Shown piece by piece: positions 32,166-44,985 of a stretch of 64,000 nucleotides of DNA. The stretch's first letter is position 1. Every line of letters begins with the position of its first letter. The position numbers and the translations under genes were made by a program. This DNA comes from Cladorhizidae sp. MBARI D1340-BT2 (lineage: Eukaryota > Porifera > Demospongiae > Poecilosclerida > Cladorhizidae), in contig JAQNBH010000005.1 of NCBI GenBank assembly GCA_028752905.1, positions 1,981,725-2,045,724 of the forward strand, in the 5' to 3' direction. A model generated the notes under the pieces. It ran no database searches. It saw nothing but the letters and a program-made list of their open reading frames with translations, and had not been told where the DNA came from.

Positions 32166-33085
32166 AAGTAAGCTTATGGGCCATGCATCTATGAATGCAA
32201 GGCATGTGTGTATATAGGTACAGTAACTACTTATGGGCCATGCATCTATGAATGCATAGACATGTGTGTATATAGGTACAGTAACTACTTATGGGCCATG
32301 CATCTATGAATGCATAGACATGTGTGTATATAGGTACAGTAACTACTTATGGACCATGCATCTATGAATGCATAGGCATGTGTGTATATAGGTACAGTAA
32401 CTACTTATGGGCCATGCATCTATGAATGCATAGACATGTGTGTATATAGGTACAGTAACTACTTATGGGCCATGCATCTATGAATGCATAGGCATGTGTG
32501 TATATAGGTACAGTAACTACTTATGGGCCATGCATCTATGAATGCATAGACATGTGTGTATATAGGTACAGTAACTACTTATGGGCCATGCATCTATGAA
32601 TGCATAGGCATGTGTGTATATAGGTACAGTAACTACTTATGGGCCATGCATCTATGAATGCATAGACATGTGTGTATATAGGTACAGTAACTACTTATGG
32701 ACCATGCATCTATGAATGCATAGGCATGTGTGTATATAGGTACAGTAACTACTTATGGGCCATGCATCTATGAATGCATAGACATGTGTGTATATAGGTA
32801 CAGTAACTACTTATGGGCCATGCATCTATGAATGCATAGGCATGAGTGTATATAAGTACAGTAACTACTTATGGGCCATGCATCTATGAATGCATAGACA
32901 TGTGTGTATATAGGTACAGTAACTACTTATGGGCCATGCATCTATGAATGCATAGGCATGTGTGTATATAAGTACAGTAACTACTTATTGGCCATGCATC
33001 TATGAATGCATAGACATGTGTGTATATAGGTACAGTAACTACTTATGGGCCATGCATCTATGAATGCATAGGCATGTGTGTGTAC
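32166..33085. repeat. Minisatellite, 58-bp unit with dimer higher-order structure
   Basis: About 16 copies of cagtaactacttatgggcca, tgcatctatgaatgcat and agacatgtgtgtatataggta. From the third copy onward, agac and aggc variants alternate strictly, giving a 116-bp dimer repeat. Confidence 0.95.
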
Positions 33086-33600
33086 TTCAGTAAACATGGT
33101 GAAGAAGAACTTCCATGGTTGCCTTCTGTGCCATGGCATGGTATGATGCTAATATGTTCAGTAAAGGTTATTACCGTACAACTGCACAATAAAATTCCAC
33201 ACATTATAAATTATGGGTGTGGTTGCCCTTGGACCGCACAATATCAGTCCCACATAATTTTATTCTTTTGTGGCGAGGCAATTTCACATTCAAGAAGATT
33301 TAATTTTTTAATTGAACAGTTTTGTGAGTAAGTAAATCTACAAGTTAATTATCCAGAAAAGTCATTGTATCTGTGCTGTGTCAACTGAGAGTTTCTCTCT
33401 GCTTCTATTAAATTTTAAATTCATTTTTTTCTCTGTGAACTCTCAGATATATAATATATAGAGATGCAATGAATTACTGGCAAATTTAAATTCATTTTTT
33501 ATGTGTATACAGTTAAGCTGTTCCATGCCCAGTAAACTCCATAACTAACCAATCATAGCAGATGTTATTCTTTTACTAGAGTTAATCAACTCACTTATAG
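33086..33600. other. Unique stretch
   Basis: A 103-codon plus-strand open frame (33020-33331) starts inside the array and has no recognised domain. The phrase aaatttaaattcatttttt occurs twice (about 33410-33430 and 33481-33500). Nothing else was seen. Confidence 0.4.
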
Positions 33601-36600
33601 ACATGCACAGTACCTATGTATTTACACACACACATACACATGCACAGTGCCTATGTATTCACACACACATGACATGCACAGTGCCCATGTATTCATACAC
33701 ATGACATGCACAGTGCCTATGTATCCACACGCACACACATGACATGCACAGTGCCTATGTATTCACACACACACATGACATGCACAGTGCCTATGTATTC
33801 ACATACACACACACACACATGACATGCACAGTGCCTATGTATCCACACACACATGACATGCACAGTGCCTATGTATTCACACACACATGACATGCACAGT
33901 GCCTATGTATTCATACACACATGACATGCACAGTGCCTATGTATTCACACACACATGACATGCACAGTGCCTATGTATCCACACACACATGACATGCACA
34001 GTGCCTATGTATTCACACACACATGACATGCACAGTGCCTATGTATTCATACACACATGACATGCACAGTGCCTATGTATCCACACGCACATGACATGCA
34101 CAGTGCCTATGTATTCACACACACATGACATGCACAGTGCCTATGTATCCACACACATGACATGCACAGTGCCTATGTATCCACACACATGACATGCACA
34201 GTGCCTATGTATCCACACACATGACATGCACAGTGCCTATGTATTCACACACACATGACATGCACAGTGCCTATGTATTCACACACACACATGACATGCA
34301 CAGTGCCTATGTATTCACACACACACATGACATGCACAGTGCCTATGTATCCACACACACATGACATGCACAGTGCCTATGTATTCACACACACATGACA
34401 TGCACAGTGCCTATGTATTCACACACACACACATGACATGCACAGTGCCTATGTATCCACACACACATGACATGCACAGTGCCTATGTATTCACACACAC
34501 ACATGACATGCACAGTGCCTATGTATTCACACACACATGACATGCACAGTGCCTATGTATTCACACACACATGACATGCACAGTGCCTATGTATTCACAC
34601 ACACATGACATGCACAGTGCCCATGTATTCACACACACACATGACATGCACAGTGCCTATGTATTCACACACACATGACATGCACAGTGCCTATGTATCC
34701 ACACACACACATGACATGCACAGTGCCTATGTATCCACACACACATGACATGCACAGTGCCTATGTATTCACACACACATGACATGCACAGTGCCCATGT
34801 ATTCACACACACATGACATGCACAGTGCCTATGTATTCACACACACATGACATGCACAGTGCCTATGTATTCACACACATGACATGCACAGTGCCTATGT
34901 ATTCACACACACATGACATGCACAGTGCCTATGTATTCACACACACACACATGACATGCACAGTGCCTATGTATTCACACACACATGACATGCACAGTGC
35001 CTATGTATTCACACACACATGACATGCACAGTGCCTATGTATTCACACACATGACATGCACAGTGCCTATGTATTCACACACACATGACATGCACAGTGC
35101 CTATGTATTCACACACACATGACATGCACAGTGCCTATGTATTCACACACACATGACATGCACAGTGCCTATGTATTCACACACATGACATGCACAGTGC
35201 CTATGTATCCACACACACATGACATGCACAGTGCCTATGTATTCACACACACATGACATGCACAGTGCCTATGTATTCACACGCACATGACATGCACAGT
35301 GCCTATGTATCCACACACACATGACATGCACAGTGCCTATGTATTCACACACACATGACATGCACAGTGCCTATGTATCCACACACACATGACATGCACA
35401 GTGCCTATGTATTCACACACACACATGACATGCACAGTGCCTATGTATTCACACACACACATGACATGCACAGTGCCTATGTATTCACACACACATGACA
35501 TGCACAGTGCCTATGTATTCACACACACACATGACATGCACAGTGCCTATGTATCCACACACACATGACATGCACAGTGCCTATGTATTCACACACACAT
35601 GACATGCACAGTGCCTATGTATTCACACACACATGACATGCACAGTGCCTATGTATTCACACACACATGACATGCACAGTGCCTATGTATTCACACACAC
35701 ATGACATGCACAGTGCCTATGTATTCACACACACATGACATGCACAGTGCCTATGTATTCACACACACATGACATGCACAGTGCCCATGTATTCACACAC
35801 ACATGACATGCACAGTGCCTATGTATTCACACACACATGACATGCACAGTGCCTATGTATCCACACACACATGACATGCACAGTGCCTATGTATTCACAC
35901 ACACATGACATGCACAGTGCCTATGTATTCACACACACATGACATGCACAGTGCCTATGTATCCACACACACATGACATGCACAGTGCCTATGTATTCAC
36001 ACACACACACATGACATGCACAGTGCCTATGTATTCACACACACATGACATGCACAGTGCTTATGTATTCACACACACATGACATGCACAGTACCTATGT
36101 ATCCACACACACATGACATGCACAGTGCCTATGTATCCACACACACATGACATGCACAGTGCCTATGTATTCACACACACACACATGACATGCACAGTGC
36201 CTATGTATCCACACACACATGACATGCACAGTGCCTATGTATTCACACACACACATGACATGCACAGTGCCTATGTATTCACACACACACATGACATGCA
36301 CAGTGCCTATGTATTCACACACACATGACATGCACAGTGCCTATGTATTCACACACATGACATGCACAGTGCCTATGTATTCACACACACATGACATGCA
36401 CAGTGCCTATGTATTCACACACACATGACATGCACAGTGCCTATGTATTCACACACACACATGACATGCACAGTGCCTATGTATCCACACACACATGACA
36501 TGCACAGTGCCTATGTATTCACACACACATGACATGCACAGTGCCTATGTATTCACACACACATGACATGCACAGTGCCTATGTATTCACACACACACAC

Positions 36601-37175
36601 ATGACATGCACAGTGCCTATGTATTCACACACACATGACATGCACAGTGCCCATGTATTCACACACACATGACATGCACAGTGCCTATGTATTCACACAC
36701 ACATGACATGCACAGTGCCTATGTATCCACACACACATGACATGCACAGTGCCTATGTATTCACACACACATGACATGCACAGTGCCTATGTATTCACAC
36801 ACACATGACATGCACAGTGCCTATGTATTCACACACACATGACATGCACAGTGCCTATGTATTCACACACACATGACATGCACAGTGCCTATGTATTCAC
36901 ACACACATGACATGCACAGTGCCTATGTATTCACACACACATGACATGCACAGTGCCTATGTATTCACACACACACACATGACATGCACAGTGCCTATGT
37001 ATTCACACACACATGACATGCACAGTGCCTATGTATTCACACACACATGACATGCACAGTGCCTATGTATTCACACACACATGACATGCACAGTGCCTAT
37101 GTATTCACACACACATGACATGCACAGTGCCTATGTATTCACACACACATGACATGCACAGTGCTTATGTATCCG
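33601..37175. repeat. Minisatellite, 34-bp unit, 3.6 kb
   Basis: More than 100 copies of catgacatgcacagtgccta then tgtattcacacaca. The CA tail varies from copy to copy in 2-bp steps and tattc alternates with tatcc. It ends abruptly at the 3' LTR of Gypsy element 2; similar units resume beyond that element at 41286-41415. It lies in FNTA intron 3. Confidence 0.95.
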
Positions 37176-37400
37176 CACACAGACATTGCCTGAGACATGC
37201 ATCTGCTCAAGAGCAAAAGCCTTGTCTGAACGAGACTGACCTCTGACCTGGGTAACTCCCCCAAAATACCAAGGTACACAAAACCACAACACTAGTAGTG
37301 AAAATAGCTGCCAGGCACACATCCAACAACAACAGCTGTCATTAATGAGTTTAAGTTACACTACATCCTCCCACCCTTATTTGGGAAAGGGTGATATCAT
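37165..37400 (-). mobile_element. 3' LTR of Gypsy element 2 (minus orientation)
   Basis: It shares several blocks with the sequence at 41090-41280: ctgacctc, acaacaacagc, and cccacccttatttgggaaagg against ccacccttaattgggtcaagg. The copies are clearly diverged, implying an old insertion. Limits are approximate. Confidence 0.65.
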
Positions 37401-37619
37401 TGTGGAGTTTGAGCACTTCCCCATAGGAATTTCCCATGGAGGTGGAAGAGATGCCGGGCAGACGATGTCCCAACTGGTGGAGTTATCACTGATGGAAATC
37501 CAGTAGTCAGTCATCAACCACTGCTTGAGTAACTTCATTAGTGTGAATATGAGTATGGCCAATGTGCCTGCACACAGTGAAGCCACTGAGCAGGGCTACT
37601 TGGAATATGTTTGATGACA

Positions 37620-38245
37620 AACATCAAGCAATCTTGCCAGGCAGCCACTTCCGGCCTATTAGCAAGTCACATAATTATGTAGACTGGATTGCCCCTCACT
37701 AAGACCCTGGGTTTGGCATGGTCTAATTTCTGCTGAGTTTGCTTCTGGCTTATCCTGTTCGACAAGTCTGGGTGCCTTGTTTATCCTGTTTGACAAGCCT
37801 GGATGCAACACGTCAAGGTGTGTCCTGATTCACTTTCCCATCAATGATTCTGCTGGAGATACTCCAGTTGTCACATGTGGAGTTTGAGAAGTAGCCATGC
37901 TAGCTTGATGTCCATGTGTGCACCCTGTGGTTTCCTTAGACCCTCCTTCAACACTGACACGGTTCTGCCAGCCTATTTGCGGCCTGGTGCTAAGGAGCAC
38001 TCTGTTTCGCGCCATGTAAATTCTTGAAAGCCCCCTTCCCCCCCCCCCCCCCCCCCCCCAGTAAATGATGCTTCTTTATCAACAATCATTTCAGGCAATC
38101 TGTGGGTTGCAAACAAGGCTCAGAGCACTTTGATGGTGACCACAGATGCGTTGGTCTGCACAATGGTCACATCCAGCCACTTCAAATAGGCATTCATCTT
38201 GGAATGGTCCAGTATGATCTATATGTATCCAGCCACTTCAAATAG
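37620..38245 (-). pseudogene. Gypsy element 2: integrase remnant
   Basis: The minus-strand pieces are a core start IHIDHTGPFQDEYLFEVAG (D-x-x-GPF), then a segment like HHQSALSLVCNP in place of the usual S..TI..L..LFATHG, and near 37830-37900 TTGVSPAESLMGK followed by RTHLDVLHPGLSNR, the conserved tail of Gypsy integrases. Stops, frameshifts and a C22 run at 38038-38059 interrupt it. A 73-bp segment (about 38168-38225) is tandemly duplicated at 38226-38283. Confidence 0.75.
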
Positions 38246-38399
38246 GCATTCATCTTGGAATGGTCCAGTATGATCTATATGTATTCAGGCAGATCCATGG
38301 CCATAATGGCCACTCCCACAAATGCTATTGCAGACTTGTTGTTCAAGGTCTGCATTGATCCCTGCCACATGTTCCAACTCGATGACTCCCACTGCTCCA

Positions 38400-38830
38400 G
38401 CCGATTTAATTCTGTTCAACTTTGCCTCAAGTGCAGAAGAGACTGAACGTGGTTTACAAAAATGTGGTGTAGGGTCGATGGGAATCTTGGCTGGGTTTCC
38501 AATGACTGACCCAAGTTCTCCTTGAACACGATGCCTGCATGCTTGTCCAAAAGGAATGGTAGGATTTGTGCATGCCTACTGGCGTGCGTACTAAATCCCA
38601 GTTTCATTCCCAACAGCCGGTCTCTACGAGTAAACTTGGCAAGCAGAGTTTGGTGGCTCACTGACACTGCCATAGTTCCAAGGATCTCCAAAGCCTCTCC
38701 GGTGTAAGTGTAAAGCTGTTTATTGGTTGGCTGCAAGGGAGATGCTTAATGCTTGGGCCATGGTTGGTGGTATGTGATTCTGGACATAGCTGCCCCTGTA
38801 TCTACTTCCATAATCCAGTCCAGTGTTGTT
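38400..38830 (-). pseudogene. Gypsy element 2: protease and RT start remnant
   Basis: The minus-strand frames show the retropepsin active site WIMEVDTGAAMSRITYHQP, then LYTYTGEALEILGTMAVSVS. A connector follows (PFLLDKHAGIVFKENLGQ), and a degraded RT N-terminal box like FCKPRSVSSALEAKLNRI. The RT palm is absent: the sequence jumps to integrase near 38280. One stop lies between the two protease halves. Confidence 0.78.
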
Positions 38831-38939
38831 CACTGTACTGACCCCATGAGGGGGTCTACCTTCCTTTCCTTGCCTCCATCTAGTGCAAAGAGCGTGTAGG
38901 CAGTCTCATCTTCCACTATCTCCTCCTGTTCAGTGACTT

Positions 38940-40130
38940 GATGCGTTCAAACTCGTGGTTGGTTGTCCTGATGACTCGACTAATACTCTCTCATGGTTGG
39001 TTGTCCTGATCACTCCGCCAATACTCTCTTATGGTTGGTTGTCCTGATGACTCGACCAATACTCTCTCATTGTTGGTTCTCCTGATGACTCGACTAATAC
39101 TCTCTCATGGTTGGTTGTCCTGATGACTCAACTAATACTCTCTAATGGTTGGTTGTCCTGATAACTCGACCAATACTCTCTCATGGTTGATTGTCCTGAT
39201 GACTCGGCCAATACTCTCTAATGGTTGGTTGTCCTGATGACTCGACCAATACTCTCTCATGGTTGGTTGTCCTGATGACTCGACTAATACTCTCTCATGG
39301 TTGGTTGTCCTGATCACTCCGCCAATACTCTCTTATGGTTGGTTGTCCTGATGACTCGACCAATACTCTCTCATTGTTGGTTCTCCTGATGACTCGACTA
39401 ATACTCTCTCATGGTTGGTTGTCCTGATGACTCAACTAATACTCTCTAATGGTTGGTTGTCCTGATAACTCGACCAATACTCTCTCATGGTTGATTGTCC
39501 TGATGACTCGGCCAATACTCTCTAATGGTTGGTTGTCCTGATGACTCGACCAATACTCTCTCATGGTTGGTTGTCCTGATGACTCGGCCAATACTCTCTC
39601 ATGGTTGGTTGTCCTGATGACTCGACCAATACTCTCTCAAGGTTGGTTGTCCTGATGACTCGACCAATACTCTCTCATAGTTGGTTGTCCTGATGACTCG
39701 ACCAATACTCTCTCATGGTTGGTTGTCCTGATGACTCAACCAATACTCTCTCATGGTTGGTTGTCCTGATGACTCGACCAATACTCTCTCATGGTTGGTT
39801 GTCCTGATGACTTGACCAATACTCTCTCAAGGTTGGTTGTCCTGATGACTCGACCAATACTCTCTCAAGGTTGGTTGTCCTGATGACTCGACCAATACTC
39901 TCTCATGGTTGGTTGTCCTGATGACTCGACCAATACTCTCTCATGGTTGGTTGTCCTGATGACTTGACCAATACTCTCTCATGGTTGGTTGTCCTGATGA
40001 CTCGACTAATACTCTCTAATGGTTGGTTGTCCTGATGACTCGACCAATACTCTTGTGGTTGGTTGTCCTGATGACTCGACTAATACTCTCTTGTGGTCGG
40101 TTGTCCTGATGACTCGACCAATACTCTCTC
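38940..40130. repeat. Minisatellite, 38-bp unit, inside Gypsy element 2
   Basis: About 31 copies of ggttggttgtcctgatgact then cgaccaatactctctcat. A block of about 300 bp (about 38975-39260 against 39265-39555) is duplicated with the same variant order. The array lies between the knuckle and protease coding parts, and its unit reads SSHQDNQPREYW-like peptide on the element's strand. Confidence 0.95.
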
Positions 40131-41090
40131 GGATGCTGTTTCTTGCTCCTGCAGACTCGGGCCAAGTGTCTTTTGTTTTTACAAGAGTGGCAGACAGCAG
40201 TCCCGACTAGCAATCCCCTGGGGCATGTGCCCTCACAATGATCACAGTTGCGAGCCCCTCTCCGTGGCCACTGTGTTTTAGGCTAGCTGGCAATGCTGTA
40301 GATGATGAGACCCTGTTGGGATGACAGTGAGTGATTATTCTGTTGTAGGTCTTGTGAATCCTGTTCAGCTGCTTCAGCTGATTGGGCCAACTCAAAAGTC
40401 TTCTGAATTTTAGGTCAGGTTCAGCTAAAGATGGCATTGAACTCTCACTTCCCTGAGACCACAGACCAGGTGATCCTGCAGCATGTCCTCCAACATCGCT
40501 TGGAAGTTGCAAGGTTCAGAGAGTAACATTGTTCAGCCACAAGTTCTGCAACTGATTCATTTTCTTTCTGTGGGAGCGAGTTGAATTTGAACCCCTTTAT
40601 GATGACTGGCAGAGGTGGGGTGTGATGCTCCATTACTAGCTGTGTCAGGCATAATGTCTGACAGAGATGGGGTGCTCCTTCACTAGCTGTGTCAGGCATG
40701 ATAACTGGCAGAGGTGTGGTGCTTCATTACTAGCTGTGTCAGGCATGATGACTGGCAGAGGTGTGGTGCTTCATTACTAGTTGTGTCAGGCATGATGACT
40801 GGAGGAGGTGTGGTGCTCCTTCACTAGCTGTGTCAATTCTGCAAGTGACTTGACCATTGGTCGCTCAGAGGCTGTTAGGCTGTGGATAAGTTGGTAAGTC
40901 CTTGCTCCACAGCCATTTAGGAGAATAGCTCGTTGCTTTGCTGGCTACAGTCATTAGCAGTGAAGTACTGGTCCAACCTTTCACAACATGCTGTCCAGTC
41001 CTCAGTTCCCTGGTCAAACATACCGCTACTGCCATGTACTGGGATTGTAAATCCATTGCCACTTGAGGTTCCCCCAACCAAAGAGTCCTG
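40131..41090 (-). pseudogene. Gypsy element 2: gag and zinc knuckle remnant
   Basis: In element order on the minus strand: primer-binding-like tttggttgggggaacc near 41080, Gag start GMFDQGTEDWTACCERLDQY then FTANDCSQQSNELFS with a stop, a gap, the core piece KGFKFNSLPQKENESVAEL, and at about 40155-40200 CHSCKNKRHLARVC, a C-x2-C-x4-H-x4-C knuckle. Between them, 40600-40830 holds about five copies of a 40-50 bp unit containing actagctgtgtcaggcat that disrupts Gag. Confidence 0.8.
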
Positions 41091-41280
41091 CAGAACAAAA
41101 ACAAGGGAATAAACAAGGCTGACCTCCGACGACTCTAATAACACAAACTCCACAGCACTAGTGCAAGTAGTTGCTATGCTAGCAATACCAAACATCACAC
41201 ACAACAACAGCAGCAGCTGTTATCAAAGAGTGCACGTTACTACTTCCTTCCACCCTTAATTGGGTCAAGGGTTATTACAC
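41090..41280 (-). mobile_element. 5' LTR of Gypsy element 2 (minus orientation)
   Basis: It is paired with 37165-37400 by shared blocks. On the minus strand it begins near tgtgtaataacccttgaccc and ends just before the primer-binding motif. Confidence 0.62.
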
Positions 41281-41285
41281 ATAGA

Positions 41286-41415
41286 GATGCTTACTGCCTA
41301 TGTATTCACACACACACACACACACACACATGCACAGTAGTATTCACATAGACATGCACAGTGTCTATGTATTCACACACATGCACACACACACACACAC
41401 ACACACACATGGTGC
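41286..41415. repeat. Resumption of the CA-rich 34-bp minisatellite
   Basis: It contains gcctatgtattcacacaca, atgcacagtgtctatgt and long CA runs, the same vocabulary as the array at 33601-37175. This suggests the Gypsy element interrupted one ancestral array. Confidence 0.75.
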
Positions 41416-41775
41416 CACTGCTACAAGGAAAAATTTCCCTTTACAAAAACAATTTTTTTTCCATATTGGATTGACTTACAAAAACTATAGACCAGACATT
41501 TAGAAGACCCTTTACCATTAATGATCATGTGCACCATTGCATGTCACATTGCAGTCTGCAAGGCAGAGCCCATCTGTCTGTGGTCTGCACGGTATGTGCT
41601 TGTTTCCTTTCAATTTTGGCCAGTCAATCCAATTTGCTCATGAATAAAGAATTAGTTGTTGTTGTCTCTCTTGAGTCAAGCAATTGGCGAGCTAGGGAGA
41701 TGTTGAGAGTTACTGCTCAGCAACTAAGCCTGAGGTTCTCTGTCTCCAATATGGGTATTGTCTCCTCCTAGATGA
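41416..41775. other. Unique stretch
   Basis: Nothing beyond short chance open frames. Confidence 0.4.
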
Positions 41776-43535
41776 CCTTTAGCTTCATCTAGTAATGTAC
41801 ACGACTGAGACTAGATGGACTTGAACTTCACCTAGTACTGTACACGGCTGAAACTAGATGGACTTTAGCTTCACCTATACGGCTGAATACTGTACACGGC
41901 TGAAACTAGATGGACTTGAGCTTCACCTAGTACTGTACACGGCTGAGACTAGATGGACTTGAACTTCACCTAGTACTGTACACGACTGAAACTAGATGGA
42001 CTTGAGCTTCACCTAGTACTGTACACGGCTGAGACTAGATGGACTTCAGCTTCACCTAGTACTGTACACGGCTGAAACTAGATGGACTTTAGCTTCACCT
42101 AGTACTGTACACGGCTGAGACTAGATGGACTTCAGCTTCACCTAGTACTGTACACGGCTGAAACTAGATGGACTTTAGCTTCACCTATACGGCTGAATAC
42201 TGTACACGGCTGAAACTAGATGGACTTTAGCTTCACCTAGTACTGTACACGGCTGAGACTAGATGGACTTCAGCTTCACCTAGTACTGTACACGGCTGAA
42301 ACTAGATGGACTTTAGCTTCACCTATACGGCTGAATACTGTACACGGCTGAAACTAGATGGACTTTAGCTTCACCTAGTACTGTACACGGCTGAGACTAG
42401 ATGGACTTCAGCTTCACCTAGTACTGTACACGGCTGAAACTAGATGGACTTTAGCTTCACCTAGTAATGTACACGACTGAGACTAGATGGACTTTAGCTT
42501 CACCTAGTACTGTACACGGCTGAGACTAGATGGACTTCAGCTTCACCTAGTACTGTACACGGCTGAAACTAGATGGACTTTAGCTTCACCTATACGGCTG
42601 AATACTGTACACGGCTGAAACTAGATGGACTTTAGCTTCACCTAGTACTGTACACGGCTGAGACTAGATGGACTTCAGCTTCACCTAGTACTGTACACGG
42701 CTGAAACTAGATGGACTTTAGCTTCACCTATACGGCTGAATACTGTACACGGCTGAAACTAGATGGACTTTAGCTTCACCTAGTACTGTACACGGCTGAG
42801 ACTAGATGGACTTCAGCTTCACCTAGTACTGTACACGGCTGAAACTAGATGGACTTTAGCTTCACCTAGTAATGTACACGACTGAGACTAGATGGACTTC
42901 AGCTTCACCTAGTACTGTACACGGCTGAAACTAGATGGACTTTAGCTTCACCTATACGGCTGAATACTGTACACGGCTGAAACTAGATGGACTTTAGCTT
43001 CACCTAGTACTGTACACGACTGAGACTAGATGGACTTGAACTTCACCTAGTACTGTACACGGCTGAGACTAGATGGACTTCAGCTTCACCTAGTACTGTA
43101 CACGGCTGAAACTAGATGGACTTTAGCTTCACCTATACGGCTGAATACTGTACACGGCTGAAACTAGATGGACTTTAGCTTCATCTAGTAATGTACACGA
43201 CTGAGACTAGATGGACTTGAGCTTCACCTAGTACTGTACACGGCTGAAACTAGATGGACTTTAGCTTCACCTATACGGCTGAATACTGTACACGGCTGAA
43301 ACTAGATGGACTTTAGCTTCACCTAGTACTGTACACGACTGAGACTAGATGGACTTTAGCTTCATCTAGTAATGTACACGACTGAAACTAGATGGACTTG
43401 AGCTTCACCTAGTACTGTACACGGCTGAGACTAGATGGACTTCAGCTTCACCTAGTACTGTACACGGCTGAGACTAGATGTACTTCAGCTTCACCTAGTA
43501 CTGTATACGACTGAAACTAGATGGACTGTAGCTGA
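41776..43535. repeat. Minisatellite, 43-bp unit with higher-order structure
   Basis: About 40 copies of actagatggactttagcttc, acctagtactgtacacgg and ctgag or ctgaa. A recurrent variant adds a 12-bp duplication (tatacggctgaatactg). Variant types recur in a fixed order (cagc/ctgag copy, ttagc copy, insertion copy), a higher-order repeat of about 140 bp visible several times between 42150 and 42800. Confidence 0.94.
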
Positions 43536-43689
43536 GAATGTAAGTCGTGTTTTTTGTTGGTATTTTGAGGGTCTGCCATTTTGAAATAAGGTCAAACCCA
43601 ACATGGAGAGGACTACTGCACTCTCTGATTATATGTTAGAGGCGCATGTTTTCAGCGTTAGTGATCGTTTTTATGCCCCCTCCCTGCAG

Positions 43690-43816
43690 GTACCACAGAC
43701 AGAAGGTGGTCCAGTGGAGTGGAAACTGCTCTCAAGAACTGCAGCTCACGGCAGCAGTGCTGGCTGTAGATGCCAAGAATTACCATGCATGGCAACACCG
43801 CCAATGGGTCATCAAG
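43690..43816 (+). CDS. FNTA: FNTA exon 4 (residues about 131-172)
   Basis: The acceptor is ccctccctgcag and the donor atcaag|gtgggc; 127 bp, ending in phase 0. It encodes YHRQKVVQWSGNCSQELQL, then TAAVLAVDAKNYHAWQHRQW and VIK. It completes repeat 2 and contains repeat 3 with the strongly conserved DAKNYHAWQHRQWV block found in all animal FNTA proteins. The upstream array ends about 150 bp before its acceptor and does not include it. Confidence 0.96.
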
Positions 43817-44985
43817 GTGGGCCTAATCAATATTACTGCAGCGAGCATCTAGTGACATTCAAAGCTGTCTGTCATCACAGTAAAGTCTCCCAGGATGGGG
43901 TGGGTGGGTGGGGAGATATCGGATAATAGGCGACCATTGGATATCTAGCCATGTGTTCTGCTCAAACTGTCTTGAGCTATGAACTCACACATTATGCGCA
44001 ACATAAGACATAATCCTGCAGTTGCTTCCACATTAAGACGATCAAGCAAGCAATCAAACGTCAGTTTTCTCTTGATTTGGGGAACTTATGGGGAACTTAT
44101 GAAGCAAACTTTCCATAGAAGCAGGACGGTGTTGTTGTTGTTGTTGTTTGTGGTTCTGAGTGAAGAGGCGGATGAGCCTCTGGAACTCGGGGAAGATCAG
44201 GGAGAAGCTAAGGTCAGTTGAAGAAGGTAAGTGAACTTCATGATAAGTGGACTTGGCAATGCCACCATGCTGGAAGTGTGGGCCAGCTTCTACTGACAGC
44301 CAACCTTCTGGTCAGCTACTCAGTGAAGAGCAATACCTTCTGAGTATGTGGACCTTAGGGTGGCCACCGTGGTGCCTAGACGATCAGCTTTTACTCACAC
44401 TAGTTTGAGGATGAGATAACTGTGGCCTTCTTAAAGTCAGTTTCATCATCTCTCCAAGTGACTCTTTTCTGTGTAGGTAAGGTGTGGTACAGGTTGGTAG
44501 ATCTGAGGTGCTTACTCAGCAAGTGCACTTGAAAACAAAATGTTACTTCTGAAATCTGAAACTGTTTTCTGCGTTGTAGTTTTTAGCGTACTCTCATGCT
44601 AATAGTTTCACTCGTAAAGTTTGTTAATGGTAACTGCACGACTAGGGACTTGTGTTACATAATACATAGCTCCTTACAAGATGCCAACCTTTGAGAGATG
44701 AGGCCAATCTAGAAGATGAGACAAAGTCTGAGGGATGTTCCAAGTCTATCGTCAGCGACCAGAACTGTGATAGGACAAGGTGAGACAGAGCTCTCGTGCT
44801 GAACTTGTACGTTGGTATGCGTACGCCCGCACAATTTGTTGTTATGTGTCCACTGTGTTCACATGGTAAGTGGGTGGTGCGCATATGAGTAAGGTGTATA
44901 TGATGCTGTATGCTTCTGTTCAACTCTCCCCATATGACCAGCACGAAGATGGTACAGTGTGTCAGCATACATGTACACCAGCATT
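43817..44985. other. FNTA intron 4, first 1.2 kb, unique
   Basis: No exon or element was recognised. Chance open frames (43979-44221 plus; 44642-44968 minus) lack domains and splice context. Confidence 0.45.

Larger units (their letters stand above)
37400..41285 (-). mobile_element. Ty3/Gypsy element 2, inverted, internally deleted
   Basis: Read on the minus strand the order is LTR (about 41280-41090), gag, CCHC knuckle, a 38-bp minisatellite, protease, a scrap of RT, integrase, LTR. Most of RT and RNase H is missing. Element 1 (13.3-16.7 kb) has the same domain order but is a different lineage by sequence. All frames are broken, so the element is dead. It lies in FNTA intron 3 and is flanked on both sides by the same CA-rich 34-bp minisatellite type. 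Confidence 0.82.

Noticed and set aside
44642..44968. 108-codon minus-strand frame with scattered Cys/His
   Set aside because: The spacing does not fit a CCHC or other zinc motif, and it lacks splice context and family resemblance.
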